Source of the DNA: Platerodrilus igneus
Lineage: Eukaryota; Arthropoda; Insecta; Coleoptera; Lycidae
DNA: 64,000 nucleotides
Direction: 5' to 3'
Assembly: GCA_036346225.1 (NCBI GenBank)
Contig: JARFIW010001486.1
Span: forward strand, 310,001-374,000
Shown: piece after piece, positions 23,083 through 34,934 of the stretch
Numbering within the stretch: the first letter of the stretch is position 1
Layout: every line of letters begins with the position of its first letter
Translations under genes and position numbers: made by a program
Notes under the pieces: generated by a model
The model's input: the letters and a program-made list of their open reading frames with translations, nothing else
Database searches by the model: none
Told to the model about the DNA's origin: nothing

Positions 23083-23944
23083 ACACCACACTACAATTAA
23101 TAAACCTAAATGACATTTCAATTGTATTTGTAATTTTTTTCAAAGCCTGCCTGATTTCCTGCTTGAACATTTTCTATAAAATGCATATTGTTGATCTGGC
23201 AGAATTCTGTTGATTGCGTATTATTGTAGGTTGTTATATCTTTAGTGAAAATTGTTATTGGATAAGTGTAGTTAATTGTTAATTAAAATGTATTAATTGT
23301 TTTATAATATTCTCCAATAGTAAGTTATTTTTAGTTATGTAAATTAAAAACATTCTTAAAATTTGAAGAGAATCAAAAATATCTCAGAAAATAATGGATT
23401 TAGGTATAGGGAATGCTTAACAAAAATGAAAGGACACTTAATGAACTATCCATTGTAGCAATAAAATTGGTAGGGTACCATTTAAAAAAAGTTTTAAAAA
23501 TTGCATTTTGCGAAACCTGACACACCCTGTATACTGTAAAGAAATTTCAAAAGAGTGATAATTAAAAATATACTATGGTATATAGTAAAATTTTCTGCAT
23601 CTTGAAAATTAACATAAGTTGTGTATTAGTGCAGTGGCAATGTATCTAATAGGGTTATTTTTTCTAAAAACAGTTGAATATCTCAAAAACTAAAAGGAAT
23701 AGACAGATACAATTTGATATCAAATTAAAGCTCTTTTGATGGGCTTTCCAAAAATGTAATAATATATAGGATGTTCTATTTAAAAAAATATAAGTTTAAT
23801 ATGCCCTGGAATTATGAAACACTCTGTATGCTTCCAAATATTTTTTAAATGTGCACTTTAGACATGCCTAATATGTCTCCAAATTTGGTTTCGTAGCTTT
23901 TATAATAACGGAGTTATCGACCGTTGCCACACTAAAAACTTACC

Positions 23945-23947
<3 letters not shown>
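23083..23947 (-). mobile_element. Half copy of the palindromic long-TIR transposon
   Basis: 865 bp matching the right arm of the element at 42601-44497 (43630-44497): CTACAATTAATAAACC, CAAAGCCTGCCTGATTTCC, ATGAACTATCCATTGTAG and CCGTTGCCACACTAAAAAC, ending CCCTG before TA repeats. Only one arm is present. The inner edge is fused to the Penelope fragment. Confidence 0.85.
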
Positions 23948-23982
<35 letters not shown>

Positions 23983-24029
23983 TAGGTGGTTAATTACATA
24001 AGGTAAGTTGATAAATACTATCGTATTAC

Positions 24030-24867
24030 AGTGAATAAGATGTAATAATAATTTAGACTTTGATGCAAAGCCCAAATGATCATTTCAAATCGAGTTAGTA
24101 ATTGAAAGATGGAAAATATAAGATTTTTCCAGGATGATTGTCGTGGAGAGTAAAGGAGGTTTGAAGATGATTGAGGTGGAGGACAGGAAAAGTTTCGGGA
24201 TGGGTAACGAGGAGGACGGAGACGAGTTGAGAACAAGTAGGTAGTAGGACAAATGAGGAGGACTGGGTAGAAGAACGGAGAAGTATGGAATACGCAAAAG
24301 TAGGACTGATAAAGAGAGCGGACAAAAAGAAAAGCGCAGGGGAGGCATGAGTGCGGGGAAGGAGCACTGAGGAGGGGGACGAGGGAGAAGACAGAAAGGG
24401 AAATAAACGGAAAAAGTAGAAGGACGTGTTGGAATAAAGAGGGTAACAGAGGGAAAGAATAGTGGATAGTTCAGGATGAGTGAGAAGGAGTACAGAAGAA
24501 GAGGACGGATGATGACGGGGAACGGAGAGGGTTGGGGACAATTAAGGAGGAGGGATACAAAAACGGATAAAGATGGTGACTGAAGTGGAGGAGGAGGGGA
24601 AAAGAGAAGGTGATCGGAAAAGACCGTCAAGGAGAACGAAGGAGAGTGGAGAGTGATGAGGACAAAGGAAGAAGGCAAAAGAGAAAGCCGGTGGAAGTGA
24701 TGGATTGAAGAGGAAGACGGGGGAGGATAGAGACCGTAGGAGGGTTCAGGATAAGTATGAAAAATGGCACGAATGACAGAAGAATGAGGAGGAAGAAAAG
24801 GATCTGGGTCACAAAATAAAGCTATTGAACGTTTAAATACCCTTGTTATTTTATCAAGTACTACATA
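24030..24867 (-). mobile_element. Pyrimidine-rich unit ending in a LINE 3' tail
   Basis: Read on the minus strand, 24867 to about 24110 is strongly C/T-rich (runs of CTTCCTCC type). It then passes into about 61 bp (24090-24030) that match the 3' end of the LINE at 37194-37254: ATTTGAAATGATCATTTGGG, CTTTG, AAAGTCTAA, CATCTTATTCAC. The shared tail at the same 3' position suggests a non-autonomous unit mobilised by that LINE. Long open frames here on the minus strand (up to 271 codons, rich in Ser/Pro/Leu) run in two frames at once and follow from the lack of adenine; I do not call them genes. Confidence 0.5.
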
Positions 24868-26120
24868 AAAAGCTCTTTGATTGTTGTGGAGCAAGAACAA
24901 ATATCTTCTTGTTCAGATGCCTCACAAGGTATATCAGACATCCTGAATCGCGATTATTGTGAATTTCCATTAGATCAGTGCAAAAACTATAAGTTTGACT
25001 CACATTTGTTTTATACCGTTGACGAAGAATGTATCAAAACACAAATTGATGTAATAAAGTAACCAAAAATTTTGAACTTGGAACCTTAAATATTCCATGA
25101 CCAAGAAGCCAAAAATTCTGCAGGAAGTAAACAAAATGTTGTAATAAACTCACTTTTAAAATTTGCTATAAACAAGGCACGCTGTGCCAGCATTAATCTA
25201 AAGATAACCGATAATGGATGGCTCTTAATTCAAGGTAATTGTTAACCTTAGAATATTTGATATGCCAATTGAAAATTTTCCTGTTCATAAAAATAGTAAT
25301 CGGCAATTTAGCGAATTATCTTATTTCTTTAAGAACAAGTTAGGAGAAATCGTTACTTATCCATGGCTGGAATACTCATTTTTGGGTAATTATATGTATC
25401 GTAGATATTTTTAGCTTATAGGAAACAGGCATAACTAATTCAAAAAAAGTCCAGAAAAATTAAGGAACATTCAGAAAGTAATGCTTGTTATCAATCCTGT
25501 GCAGCTGGTTCTGCATTTTTTAAAAGAAATCTGTTGATGGTCAATTACAGAATAAATTGTTGTAGAAGTATGTTGGTGGATTCCTAAAACCCAATTTGAA
25601 GCTATCATACTTTATTTGGGCTAGGTTTAATTTGTAGTGGTTATTCTGGCGATATATGCAGCGCTTGCCGTGGCATTTAAGAAATACTTAAGTCATTGGC
25701 ATAAACGGAAACAGTTGTTTAAAATCACATCAACAGTAAAGCAAACTTAGTTATTTAAGCAAAACTATTACTGAAGAACAACTAACAACATTGGCCAAAT
25801 GCAACCTCTCTGAAGCGTCAGCAAGAATCAACCAAACGAAGTTTTTATTTATTATAATGCATTTAATAACAGACATAAGTAAAAAGAACAAATTGGCAGC
25901 TATCATTCAATCTGTCATTGTAGACGAGCAGATAAAGAGTATTAAAATTAATGAAAACATTTTAAATTATTTACACATTTCTGTTGCCACAACTGGGTTT
26001 AATAGTTGCAATTGAAAACTATATTAGATGTTTAAAACCATACATTCGTTATATTCCAGAGCAGTCATGGGATGGTTTAAGTGTAATATTTGAAGTAGAA
26101 GGAAAACATTACAAAAATAT
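24868..26120 (+). pseudogene. Decayed transposase-like coding relic, possibly hAT
   Basis: Short in-frame pieces on the + strand follow one another, broken by stops: GISDILNRDYCEFPLDQCKN (24921-24980), FDMPIENFPVHKN (25257), FSELSYFFKNKLGEIVTYPW (25312), YIRYIPEQSWDGLS (26037). The order of a charged N-terminal part and a W/Y-rich block recalls the TTF-type zinc-finger region of hAT transposases, but no catalytic motif is identified. A subterminal-repeat-like cluster at 29930-30060 could be the other end. Low certainty. Confidence 0.25.
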
Positions 26121-29100
26121 TGAAATATATTGTTGAAAACTAGAAAAGCAGTCACAACCGCCGCCCGACACCCCCCCTTCCCGTTAAATCCGCTTCTGCA
26201 AGTTGTTTAATGGACAACATTAATTTGTTGGCTTAAAATTTTTCGAAAAATTTTTTAATAGATTCCCTACCTCTATAAGCGGCATTGTTACTTCATATTT
26301 ACGTACCTTGCAGACCAAGGTTTAAAGCGTAGATTTTTTTAGGGTCATATTTACAAATATCGAATTAGTGCCATTTTGTCTGTATCTGACACCCATTTGC
26401 AAATGTTTTTAAGGTGTTCTTTGATTGTAATTTTTGCAAATATGAGTCCTTTTTTCCAACTTATGCAAAATTAGCAGTAATTTTATTCCGAAAAGAATAC
26501 TAAATTCTATTAAAAATTTTAAATACGCAAGTTTCTCAAAGAAAAGAAGGTTACACAAGATTTCATTTTTACCTAGATAAAGTAGCTAGTTCATTTTCAA
26601 TCTTGATACGCCAAGTAACTAAATTCGTTAAGACAGGTACTTCTAGAAACAAATAGACGTTTATTATATTATGAATTATGAGCAAAAAGTAGAAAAAGGT
26701 GTTTTAACCATGTTTACAAATTACAAATAAACCATAATATTCTTTAATCAATAAAATCGAACATGTATTAATAATTTATTTCTTGCAAAATCTTCAATTA
26801 TTTTATGTATATTTGATGACTTTATAATATCGCCTTCAATGCTTGCGTAGCTAAATAATTAAACCAGTTCGCTATTATTTTGAATATGAAGATTGATGAC
26901 ACTCCTCAAGCGACAACCACAGGAAACGTATTATAAATCCGTAATGCATTGATGGATTTGGAAATGTACTATAATTAAATGATTTGAATATAAATATTCT
27001 AGAACCTCAGAATTTGTTAAATTACTTCCAGTATAACTATAGGTACGGCTTCAATCTCATTGATTAAATTTTAGGCATCAATATCCGATTCTTTAGATAA
27101 TAAATTGTTAATGCTATTCGTAAATCCCTACGATATTTCAATTTTGTATTTTTATTTGAATGGTCCAGGAGGCGAACGTTAAAATTAGTATTTTCTGAAA
27201 TCTAATGTTTAGTGCAAAAAAGGACAATGTGGCCCATTTATTGGAGCAGATGTAAAAGCATGGAACTACGCTCTAAATGCGGCAAAAGCTCTTTCTCGAG
27301 GTTTACAGTTTTTAAATCATCTTTATGAATATCATAGCATTGATAAAAATATAAGCCATGTCACATACGCAAATTTTACTCTTATTTGTTGTACTTGGTG
27401 CTAGAAACACTAGCTCTATAAGTTTTGACGTACACATTGTAATTGAAACAAACTAATGGCAGAGTCGTTGGAATTCAACGATAGCACCGACAAGTCGATA
27501 AAAAACCGATAATAGATGAAAGAAGTTCCAAATTTTTCGAAATATGGAATTCAACACTTCATATCACAACAGCTGAAACGTTTCTTCCTAAAGATTCTCA
27601 ATATCGATTGGTTTTATTGAAAAAGATCCTACTACGTGTGTAAACAAAGTTAGTTTTGAAACTGCGATGTGAATTGTCAATAAACTTAAAATCGTAAATG
27701 TTACGGCAAAACGCGGAATTAGCTAATGCATGATTATAATCAAGTTTTGTCGAAAAATGGGACAAAACTAAAAAGCTAATTATGATAAGGTAATAGAAAA
27801 GTTAAAAAAATTTACAAATTATTGGATCGTTGAATAAAACTGCAATAATTTTTATTGTGGATCTGGCTTTGGTATATTTATTTAATAATATTGGAAGTAC
27901 ATTTACCATTATTCATGAAAACATTAAAAGGTTGCTATTCTTTGTTTAATTTTTTTCCTCTATATTATTTGCGAATCGTCACTGAAATGGAACAAGTGTC
28001 CAAAACTGCTGACATGCAGGGAGCAGGCGCTTCTATCGTATTTCCTTTGTCTTTTGAGCCTGACTTAATACAAGTAAATTTGATATCTTCTACAATTGCT
28101 CATTTCCATTATACCCTTCATATAGACGAATCGCACGATTTGAAGTATTCTTTCTTTGTAAACGTGCTTTAGGAAAATTGTTCTTCAAGATTAGAAACAG
28201 CGGTAGTATTGAATATATTTTACGGAAATCTAACGTATCCAAGCGATGGAATAACGTTCACTAACTGTATCTAATCTACGTCGTGTACAATTAGGATTAA
28301 CTTTATAAAGCTACAACTTCAACGATATCTGTCACAATATGTTCTCTCTTGAAAATTAATTACTGAAACATAAATAGCTAGACTGTAATAATCATTGAGC
28401 GTAAAGACAATAAGGCACTAAGGGTGACAGGGTTGAAGACAAAAAGTTAGGTAAAGTTTTGCAACAGGATACGAATCTGTGTAGAATGGTTTACTGTAGT
28501 GGTGTAAATATAGCAGTGTACACCAGAAGGGGATTCCTTTTGATTTACTTGATTCGGAAGTGTCGACACGAGCGCGGATTTATGTTTTTCCTTGGACCAA
28601 GCGGTAGATAATGATGATATGAAGCAAGTTGAGCATCATGGTTCAATGCGCTTAAAGATCCCAATATCGTCTGACAGTCTATCATTTCGCAACATTTCTT
28701 ATACCCGTTCTATCAATTATATCAAACATTCTAAAACAATTAATCGCTGTAATAGAGGAGCTAAAAGTGACTGTAATCTTTGTTACCCCAATATAAACGT
28801 GTCCATTAGAAACTATGTCTAGAAGCATTCCCGCGTTCGGTCTATACAAAACGGACTAATTTGGTAACGACAAAGCCTGGGGCATTAACAGGAAACTTTG
28901 TCTTCAGAGACAAACAATCACTTGCATTAGTCATTCCATCTTTGATTTGAGAATACATTAATAAGACAATCTCAAGATCCGTCCTTTCCATTACCTTGAT
29001 GACAAAGCTAACTTAATCCTTGCGTGCAAGACCCTAATTGTTATCATTTCAAGAGCTTTGACTGAATTATAAAGTATATAACCGCCAGAGGGTAAGTTTG

Positions 29101-29929
29101 CTTATCATTCAATATTCATACTTTCATAAGGCAGCATTTAGAGCTACAGTTAAATGTATATTAGTAAATTGGATATTAGGATGTAAAACGCCGCTGCCAT
29201 TGAGAAATGCGCTTACAAAAAACAAAAGCCATCTTTGTAAATGAAATTGGATTACATCCTTTCTGAAGCCAGTAGGAGATTAAAAGATATATTTTATTAT
29301 TAATAGCTCTGCTTCTTTTATCCATTCTGTCTTCATACTCAAACACAATATAAAGGTAAGACTACAAAAGAATTTAAATCAAAACATTTCTGCTGATACT
29401 AATTCTGTATAGCATTCATTAAGCTCCATGTTTGAAGAGGCTAAACAAATCTAAGTTTTTCCTGAAAATAATGTAATTTTTTTAGCCTATGGTAGCTAAA
29501 ACTTTGAATATGTTTCAGGAGGATACATCATTACCCAAGAAAATTAAAAACCTTTAGAAAGCAATTTTCTACGAAAAAAATTCCAGATCGTATTGCAAGT
29601 ACAGAATAGAATTAGTTCGTTAAAACTATCCTATGTAACATCTATCAAATCTTCAAATCATTCACGATATAATATGAAAAAAAATATTAAAAATTTTTGT
29701 AACATGTTGACCGATGTAGGGGTCAGTACAGATTTGTTGGAAGTGCTTTTTGATCGCAACAGCTCGAAAAAAAAATTGTTTCTCTTAGTCATAAATGTTA
29801 CTTCATATTATACTATAAATAGCTGCTTTGTGCGCGCACTGTTCTGTAAAATAAATATTTATCATGTAGAAACCACTCTTCCAAAGTGTCACTGTTGGAA
29901 GAAACTTAATGTAATTGAATACTTCATGT
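26121..29929. other. Decayed AT-rich DNA with unassigned short frames
   Basis: Open frames at 27855-28172, 28592-28822 and 29593-29934 (+) have no motif I recognise. The codon use and the scattered stops around them suggest old coding relics or chance. No terminal repeats, RNA genes or LTR landmarks were recognised. Confidence 0.45.
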
Positions 29930-30060
29930 ACTGATAGTACTTGACGCAATTTATTCGTAGTAATTTTGTATAAACGTACTTGATATTTGGTACTTATAGT
30001 CGCTTTACGAGGTACTTGAAAGTACAGTACTTCAAGTATCTTTTGGTACTTAAGTATCAA
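29930..30060. repeat. Cluster of GTACTT / AAGTAC repeats
   Basis: The hexamer GTACTT or its complement recurs at least seven times in about 125 bp (for example TAGTACTTGA, GGTACTTATAG, GGTACTTGAAAGTACAG, AGTACTTCAAGTATC). Dense short repeats of this kind are typical of the subterminal regions of hAT-type transposons, but no terminal inverted repeat was paired. Confidence 0.4.
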
Positions 30061-30796
30061 TTTTTATACCTCTCGAGTAGCATTTAAATAAAAAAATTAT
30101 TAAATTAAATATAAATACTCATTCTGAATGGACCTGCACCTTGAAGAAGTTTTACAATAATAGAACAAGTAGAACGGCTTGCGTGTTTCAGTGAGCTAAA
30201 AAGCTAAATTAAAAGTTTAACCAAATTAGTGGGGTCTTTAGTGAGGAACCAGACTAACACAGGTCTCCGAAAAAGGGCAGCGCCTCCTTCGGTGCTTAGA
30301 GTGACAGAGACCGTGGGATTCGGTATGACACTCTAAAACACACTACTGCAATGTGGAAGGCAACGGGAAACCATTACATTACCTCCAAAGTACACACGTA
30401 CTGAAAATGTTTTAAAGTGTGTTACGGTATTTCGTGCAGACAAGAAAGAAGGTAGTAGAGTAAGTAATAAAAATAGTCCACACCGAAAACCGCAACAAAA
30501 CAGAAGTGTAAAATAGAAATCCAAAAGAATTGGATTTTGTGCTAGCTCAAAACGTCGTACAGTGGGGTGAGTCAATCACACAGGAAAATAGTAAACCTCA
30601 ATAAAAAATTTATTTACAAACCGCTAGTAAACAAGCATTGTATTAAAAGGAATATTTACAAAACGTTACATCAAACATTTACGTAATCTTCCTGTTTTAA
30701 TATAATGAAAATAAAAGTGTCAACTCGCATATAACACAACATAAAAATATCCATTTAAGCCAATATAGATGTAAAATCTTAAATTTTAAAACATAT
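30061..30796. other. Unassigned DNA with a GC-richer block
   Basis: 30230-30375 is richer in GC than its surroundings and contains GGAAGGCAACGGGAAACC (30354-30371). Similar blocks occur in arthropod interspersed repeats, so it is perhaps a SINE or LINE piece. No promoter boxes or tail were confirmed. Confidence 0.3.
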
Positions 30797-31227
30797 TGCT
30801 ATGATCAGAGGGTAGTTTAAGGGTAGATTAAGTCATAGGGGTTGTAGAATAAATATAAATAGTTTTAACGTTGAGAAAATCAAACAATTCCACCAATTAT
30901 AGGAGTAAATCGACTATTTTACAAAAGGTCAATAGCGAGCACACAGTATATAAATTATATTTAATTCAATGCATAAGAAAGAAGCTCATTTTGCAATATA
31001 TAAGCGACACAACTATAAAATACGTGACAAAATTGCAATAGATATTTGAAAATTCTAAGAATATACTGTGATATACAGAACGCTTACGTCATCAGCAGGG
31101 TATTTTATCATGAAGTAAACCAGGGAATTTTGAGAAATACCAAGGTTCTACAGAGATAGGCGAAAATTACAAATGTTTATCAATAAACACGCGATGCGCG
31201 CCAATTGAAACGTTAGAAGGTGGAGCT

Positions 31228-31235
31228 TATAAATA
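31228..31235 (+). promoter_or_regulatory. TATA box of LTR-D
   Basis: TATAAATA inside GGAGCTTATAAATATG, about 1.08 kb before the U5 end and on the strand implied by the PBS-like array. Confidence 0.4.
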
Positions 31236-32153
31236 TGATAGGAAACTCAAAAATAGACAGTCCATCTTTAATAATGCACAAACTACGCCGATATAAAGTA
31301 AAAATTTACGTACTAGTGACAATTTGTGAAAAGTCAATAATTTATTAAAAGTGAAAGATTAAAAGTGCCAAATTTGTGCGACGAAAATTAGCTGTAAACG
31401 GCTCCGGAAAAAGGTCCGATTAAAGGTCAGAATAAAGATTTAAAGGTACGTCTAAATAAATACTCTAAATGCATATTTAAATAATACGTCTGAAAATATG
31501 TCGAAATAAATTATTACATGGAAATATAAAGTAAACGTGAAGATACCCAAAGTTACTCCAGAAATCCTAGGGGAAAAACACAAGCAACCATTAATTCATC
31601 ATCAAGTCGACCTGTAACAATCAAGGGGTGCTGACCATAGATAACATGGGGCAATTCCAGTGACAAGCAAGGAAAACGCTGGTTAGAAATCTTAAACTTT
31701 TTATTAGTCAAAGACTGTCTCAATTTTAATATTTGCTATATATTATATATCTGTAAGAGTCAGCAAAAAGGTTATTTAAGAATTTAAAAATAAGGAAAGC
31801 ATCTTTGAACGTTCAAAAAATACTTAAGAGTAATTATAAGGATATTTTTGCTGGCTTTCAGGAAAATATAAATTTGGTGAACGTTAACGTTATATTCAGG
31901 GGCTAAATTTTGAATATACATAAAACTGCACATATTATCGATCATTATATTGTGTAATCTTTGGATTGCTTTATTTAAATTAAGTTAATAGTTAGGTAGT
32001 AGAAAAAAAAGGGGTAAACAATCTTTATTGTTGTTAAGTAGGGCATGTTGTGTTTTGGGCTAGCCGAGGGAGAACAAATTATAGAAAATGTAAAGGGATT
32101 CATACCAAAATTAAGTAAGAAACATTCGTAGGAATTTCAGTGAAAATATTAAA

Positions 32154-32311
32154 GGCACGCCCACTTAAGGGCATAGTACAGCAATATTAATAACTTCCAA
32201 TCAATCGTAGGGAAATTTCATATCAATATTAATAACGACCAACGTGGGGCAAGAAAGGGGAGTATCACAGCAATTTTAATGGTACGCCCAATCGTGGGGC
32301 TTTTCATAGCA
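32154..32311 (+). repeat. Four tandem PBS-like units at the U5 end of LTR-D
   Basis: Units: ACGCCCACTTAAGGGC ending TACAGCA (to 32183); TCCAATCAATCGTAGGG ending CATATCA (to 32225); CGACCAACGTGGGGC ending TCACAGCA (to 32272); and TACGCCCAATCGTGGGGC ending CATAGCA (to 32311). Each pairs a tRNA-Lys-type PBS relic with an LTR-end motif. Confidence 0.65.
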
Positions 32312-33241
32312 ATATATACATAGATGCTTACAAAACGTTTTCCACCCTAAGTATATACAAAAAGAAAATTAGAAATTAAATTTACACTAATTATTTTACC
32401 CGCTCTGTAAAGTGCACTTCCTAAAAGAGATTACGTAACTATAACTGAAATGAATCAAGTGTGAAACTTAATCTAAATTATTGATAGTGAACAATTTGTG
32501 ACGTTAGCATTTCCTAAATCTTAATTTAGAATAAGTAGAAATTATTCTAACGTGAGCTTTAGTTTTATATTACTTAAAACTAGAAAATAATCGTGCAAGC
32601 ACTTGTGCAGAGAGACGAAAAAATAAATTTTTACACCCAGTCTGTAATTTTATTGTGCAACCACGAGTAAGGAAAGCTACAGCGTTTCGTGGTTACCAAT
32701 CAGCAATAGAAGTGTCTATATTTCACAGTAGCATAAAAAAAGGAACAAAACAGAGGAACTGTATCTTATTGAGTGTAGTTTTCTGCTTCTGGTACCATCG
32801 TAGTATAGCTACAAGTGTGTAGTACACTTGTCAACGGACTAGATCCTACATGAAACAATAACACTAAGTAAAACGATTTACTAAAAAGGCATCTTAATTA
32901 GCAGGGCTCCTTGACGGATAAAGGCCTCTGTAGAAAATTAGATGACCTTCAAAGATTAGTCTGTATTTTTGAGTCAGTGAAAATTACGTATTCCCGTTTC
33001 CAAACACAATTCCCAATATAAAATGTCAAGTATTTCTACGAACACCTACAGGTCTTTCAATATAGCAGCTGTGAAATATTCCTGAACCATGACTTGCACA
33101 CAAAGTCCAGTTAATGATAACAAAACAACTTCTATGAATTGTTAACAAAGACGACAATTTTATTGCTTGTACGACTGTACAACTGCAAGATAACAGAATA
33201 CCACTTGACAGAAAATTCCTTAGTAAAGTGTAGATAACAAA
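32312..33241. other. Unassigned AT-rich DNA
   Basis: No recognisable coding or structural feature. The minus-strand frame at 33026-33259 looks like chance. Confidence 0.5.
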
Positions 33242-33641
33242 TCCACTAAAAATTTTCATCTTCGAGAAAGGTGATGGAACGTATTCTAAAAAATTTATAA
33301 GGCGAAGTTACTTTAACCTTTCAAAGAGAACCATAACAGTATTTGATGCAGGTGTTTAACTTATTTTGAAAAATTTATATTCATCGTTTTTTCAAAACAA
33401 GAGAGAGTAATCTAGAATTAATTTTGTTATTCATCGTTGTACCGATAACCATAGGACATTTAAACAAGTACTCAATCAATTGAAAGAAAATTGAACGTGT
33501 TGATTGATGACTTGTATAATTTGAAATGACATAAAAAGAGTGAAATCGCTTAAATTAGAAATTTTATGGCGTGTTAAATAAACGTAATTTGAATTTAATA
33601 TTCATGCAGAAATAGATCGCCTGCAGGAATATAACGTAACA
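33242..33641 (+). repeat. Direct repeat, copy 1 (second copy 34221-34659)
   Basis: About 400 bp repeated 980 bp downstream with roughly 80% identity. Shared blocks include GTGATGGAACGTATTC, ACCATAACAGTATTTGATG and TTTAATATTCATGCAGAAAT. The copies end at GTAACA / GTAACAG. They may be 5' ends of two LINE copies or LTR pieces. Confidence 0.65.
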
Positions 33642-34220
33642 AATTCCCTTCTCAGTAAAATCGGAAGATCGGGATAAGAAACAGAAGCAACAGAGTAGGC
33701 AGTACACTAATAAGACAAACCAAAAGAAAGTTTGTTATTAAAAACTCAAAGAAAAACAAAAAACAAAAATTAATACATACCCGTTTCGATAAACCAATAT
33801 ACACAAATAGAATTAAGCAAAAGAAAATTCGCTTAAGAAAACTACAAGAACACCCAATAACCAACAAAAGAATTTTCATACGGTTTAAAGGCCTAGCATG
33901 CCGCACTAGGTCAAAAAGTATACAGGAACATAGGAAAAAGTGAAGGTGTAAGGTAGCAATCACCGACGACAAAAACAGAATGGTCTAACACTGCAAAAGT
34001 TGTCAAAGGACGTATATCCCCAGGAATGAAATAGTAAAGTTCCAAAAGTAAGAAAACTAACAAACAAGAAATTCAGTAGTACAGGCCAAAACGAGACGAT
34101 AACTGCCATGCCTCAAAGTATACAATGAAACAAAATTCTAGATAAAAAAGTTGAGGTACTTTACGCTGTGATAACAAATAATCGTATTAAATGAACATCC
34201 AAAGAAAAGAATAGCTAACA
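33642..34220. other. Unassigned spacer between the direct repeats
   Basis: A-rich; no recognisable feature. The 106-codon minus-strand frame (33652-33972) is low in information. Confidence 0.5.
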
Positions 34221-34659
34221 AATCCATTAAAAGTGTTTATTTACGAGGCATGTGATGGAACGTATTCCAAGGAACTTATAAGGGGAAGTTATTTTAACCA
34301 TTTTCAAAAAATTTATAAGGCAAAGTTATTTTAATCCTTAAAAGAAAACCATAACAGTATTTGATGTAGGTGTTTAGCTTATTTCAAAGAATTTGTAATC
34401 GCCAGTTCCTCAAAGCAAAAGAGATTATTATAGAATAGATTCTCGTATTCACCGTTGTACCGAAAATTATAGAACATCTAAGCAACTACTCATTCAACTG
34501 AAAGGAAGTCGAGCTTGTTGATTGATAATTTGTATAATTGGAAATAACATAAAAAGAAAGAGGTCGTTTAAATTAGAAATTTTAAGAGCTTTAAATAAAC
34601 GTAGTCTGAATTTAATATTCATGCAGAAATAGGTCGCTTACAGGGATTTAACGTAACAG
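34221..34659 (+). repeat. Direct repeat, copy 2
   Basis: Second copy of 33242-33641, with a small internal duplication of AAAATTTATAAGGCAAAGTT. It sits immediately upstream of the LINE remnant, so it may belong to the LINE's 5' region. Confidence 0.65.
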
Positions 34660-34934
34660 GTGTTGGTTTCTTCTGTGGCAAAAGATTCCGGAGTTAAAAT
34701 ATTTTCCCATTTGGATCTCCGGAGACTGTTCCGGAGGATTTGTCGGAAAGTTTAGAAGAAGAGTAGGGAGCATTTTGATAGTCGGAGCGTAAAATGTTAA
34801 AACTGTGAAGGAAGTAGGTTATGTAAAGAATCTATAAAATTTAATGCATAGGTTAGCATTGGCAAAGTTCGGTGGCCAGAGGTACGAGATTTTAGGAGCG
34901 GAGCCTTTAGGGTAATTCATACAGAATCAGATGA

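Larger units (their letters stand above)
30797..32311 (+). mobile_element. Solo LTR of family D
   Basis: 1515 bp from TGCTATGATCAGAGGG to CATAGCA. Its start matches, in reverse, the right end of 50209-51907: GTAGATTAAGTCAT against GTAGGTTAAGTCAT, TTGTAGAATAA against TCGTAGAATAAG, and GCGAGCACACAGTATAT against GCGAGCACACTGTATAT. It ends in four PBS-like units and then ATATATA. A TATA box lies at 31228-31235. No internal coding region remains. Confidence 0.7.

Noticed and set aside
24085..24900. 271-codon minus-strand open frame rich in Ser/Pro/Leu/Phe
   Set aside because: The strand is almost free of adenine, so stops are rare in every frame; another frame of 148 codons is open over the same stretch. 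The protein has no domain and the region ends in a LINE tail.
31085..31110. CTGATGA on the minus strand considered as another hammerhead
   Set aside because: No GAAA box and no pairing stems around it.
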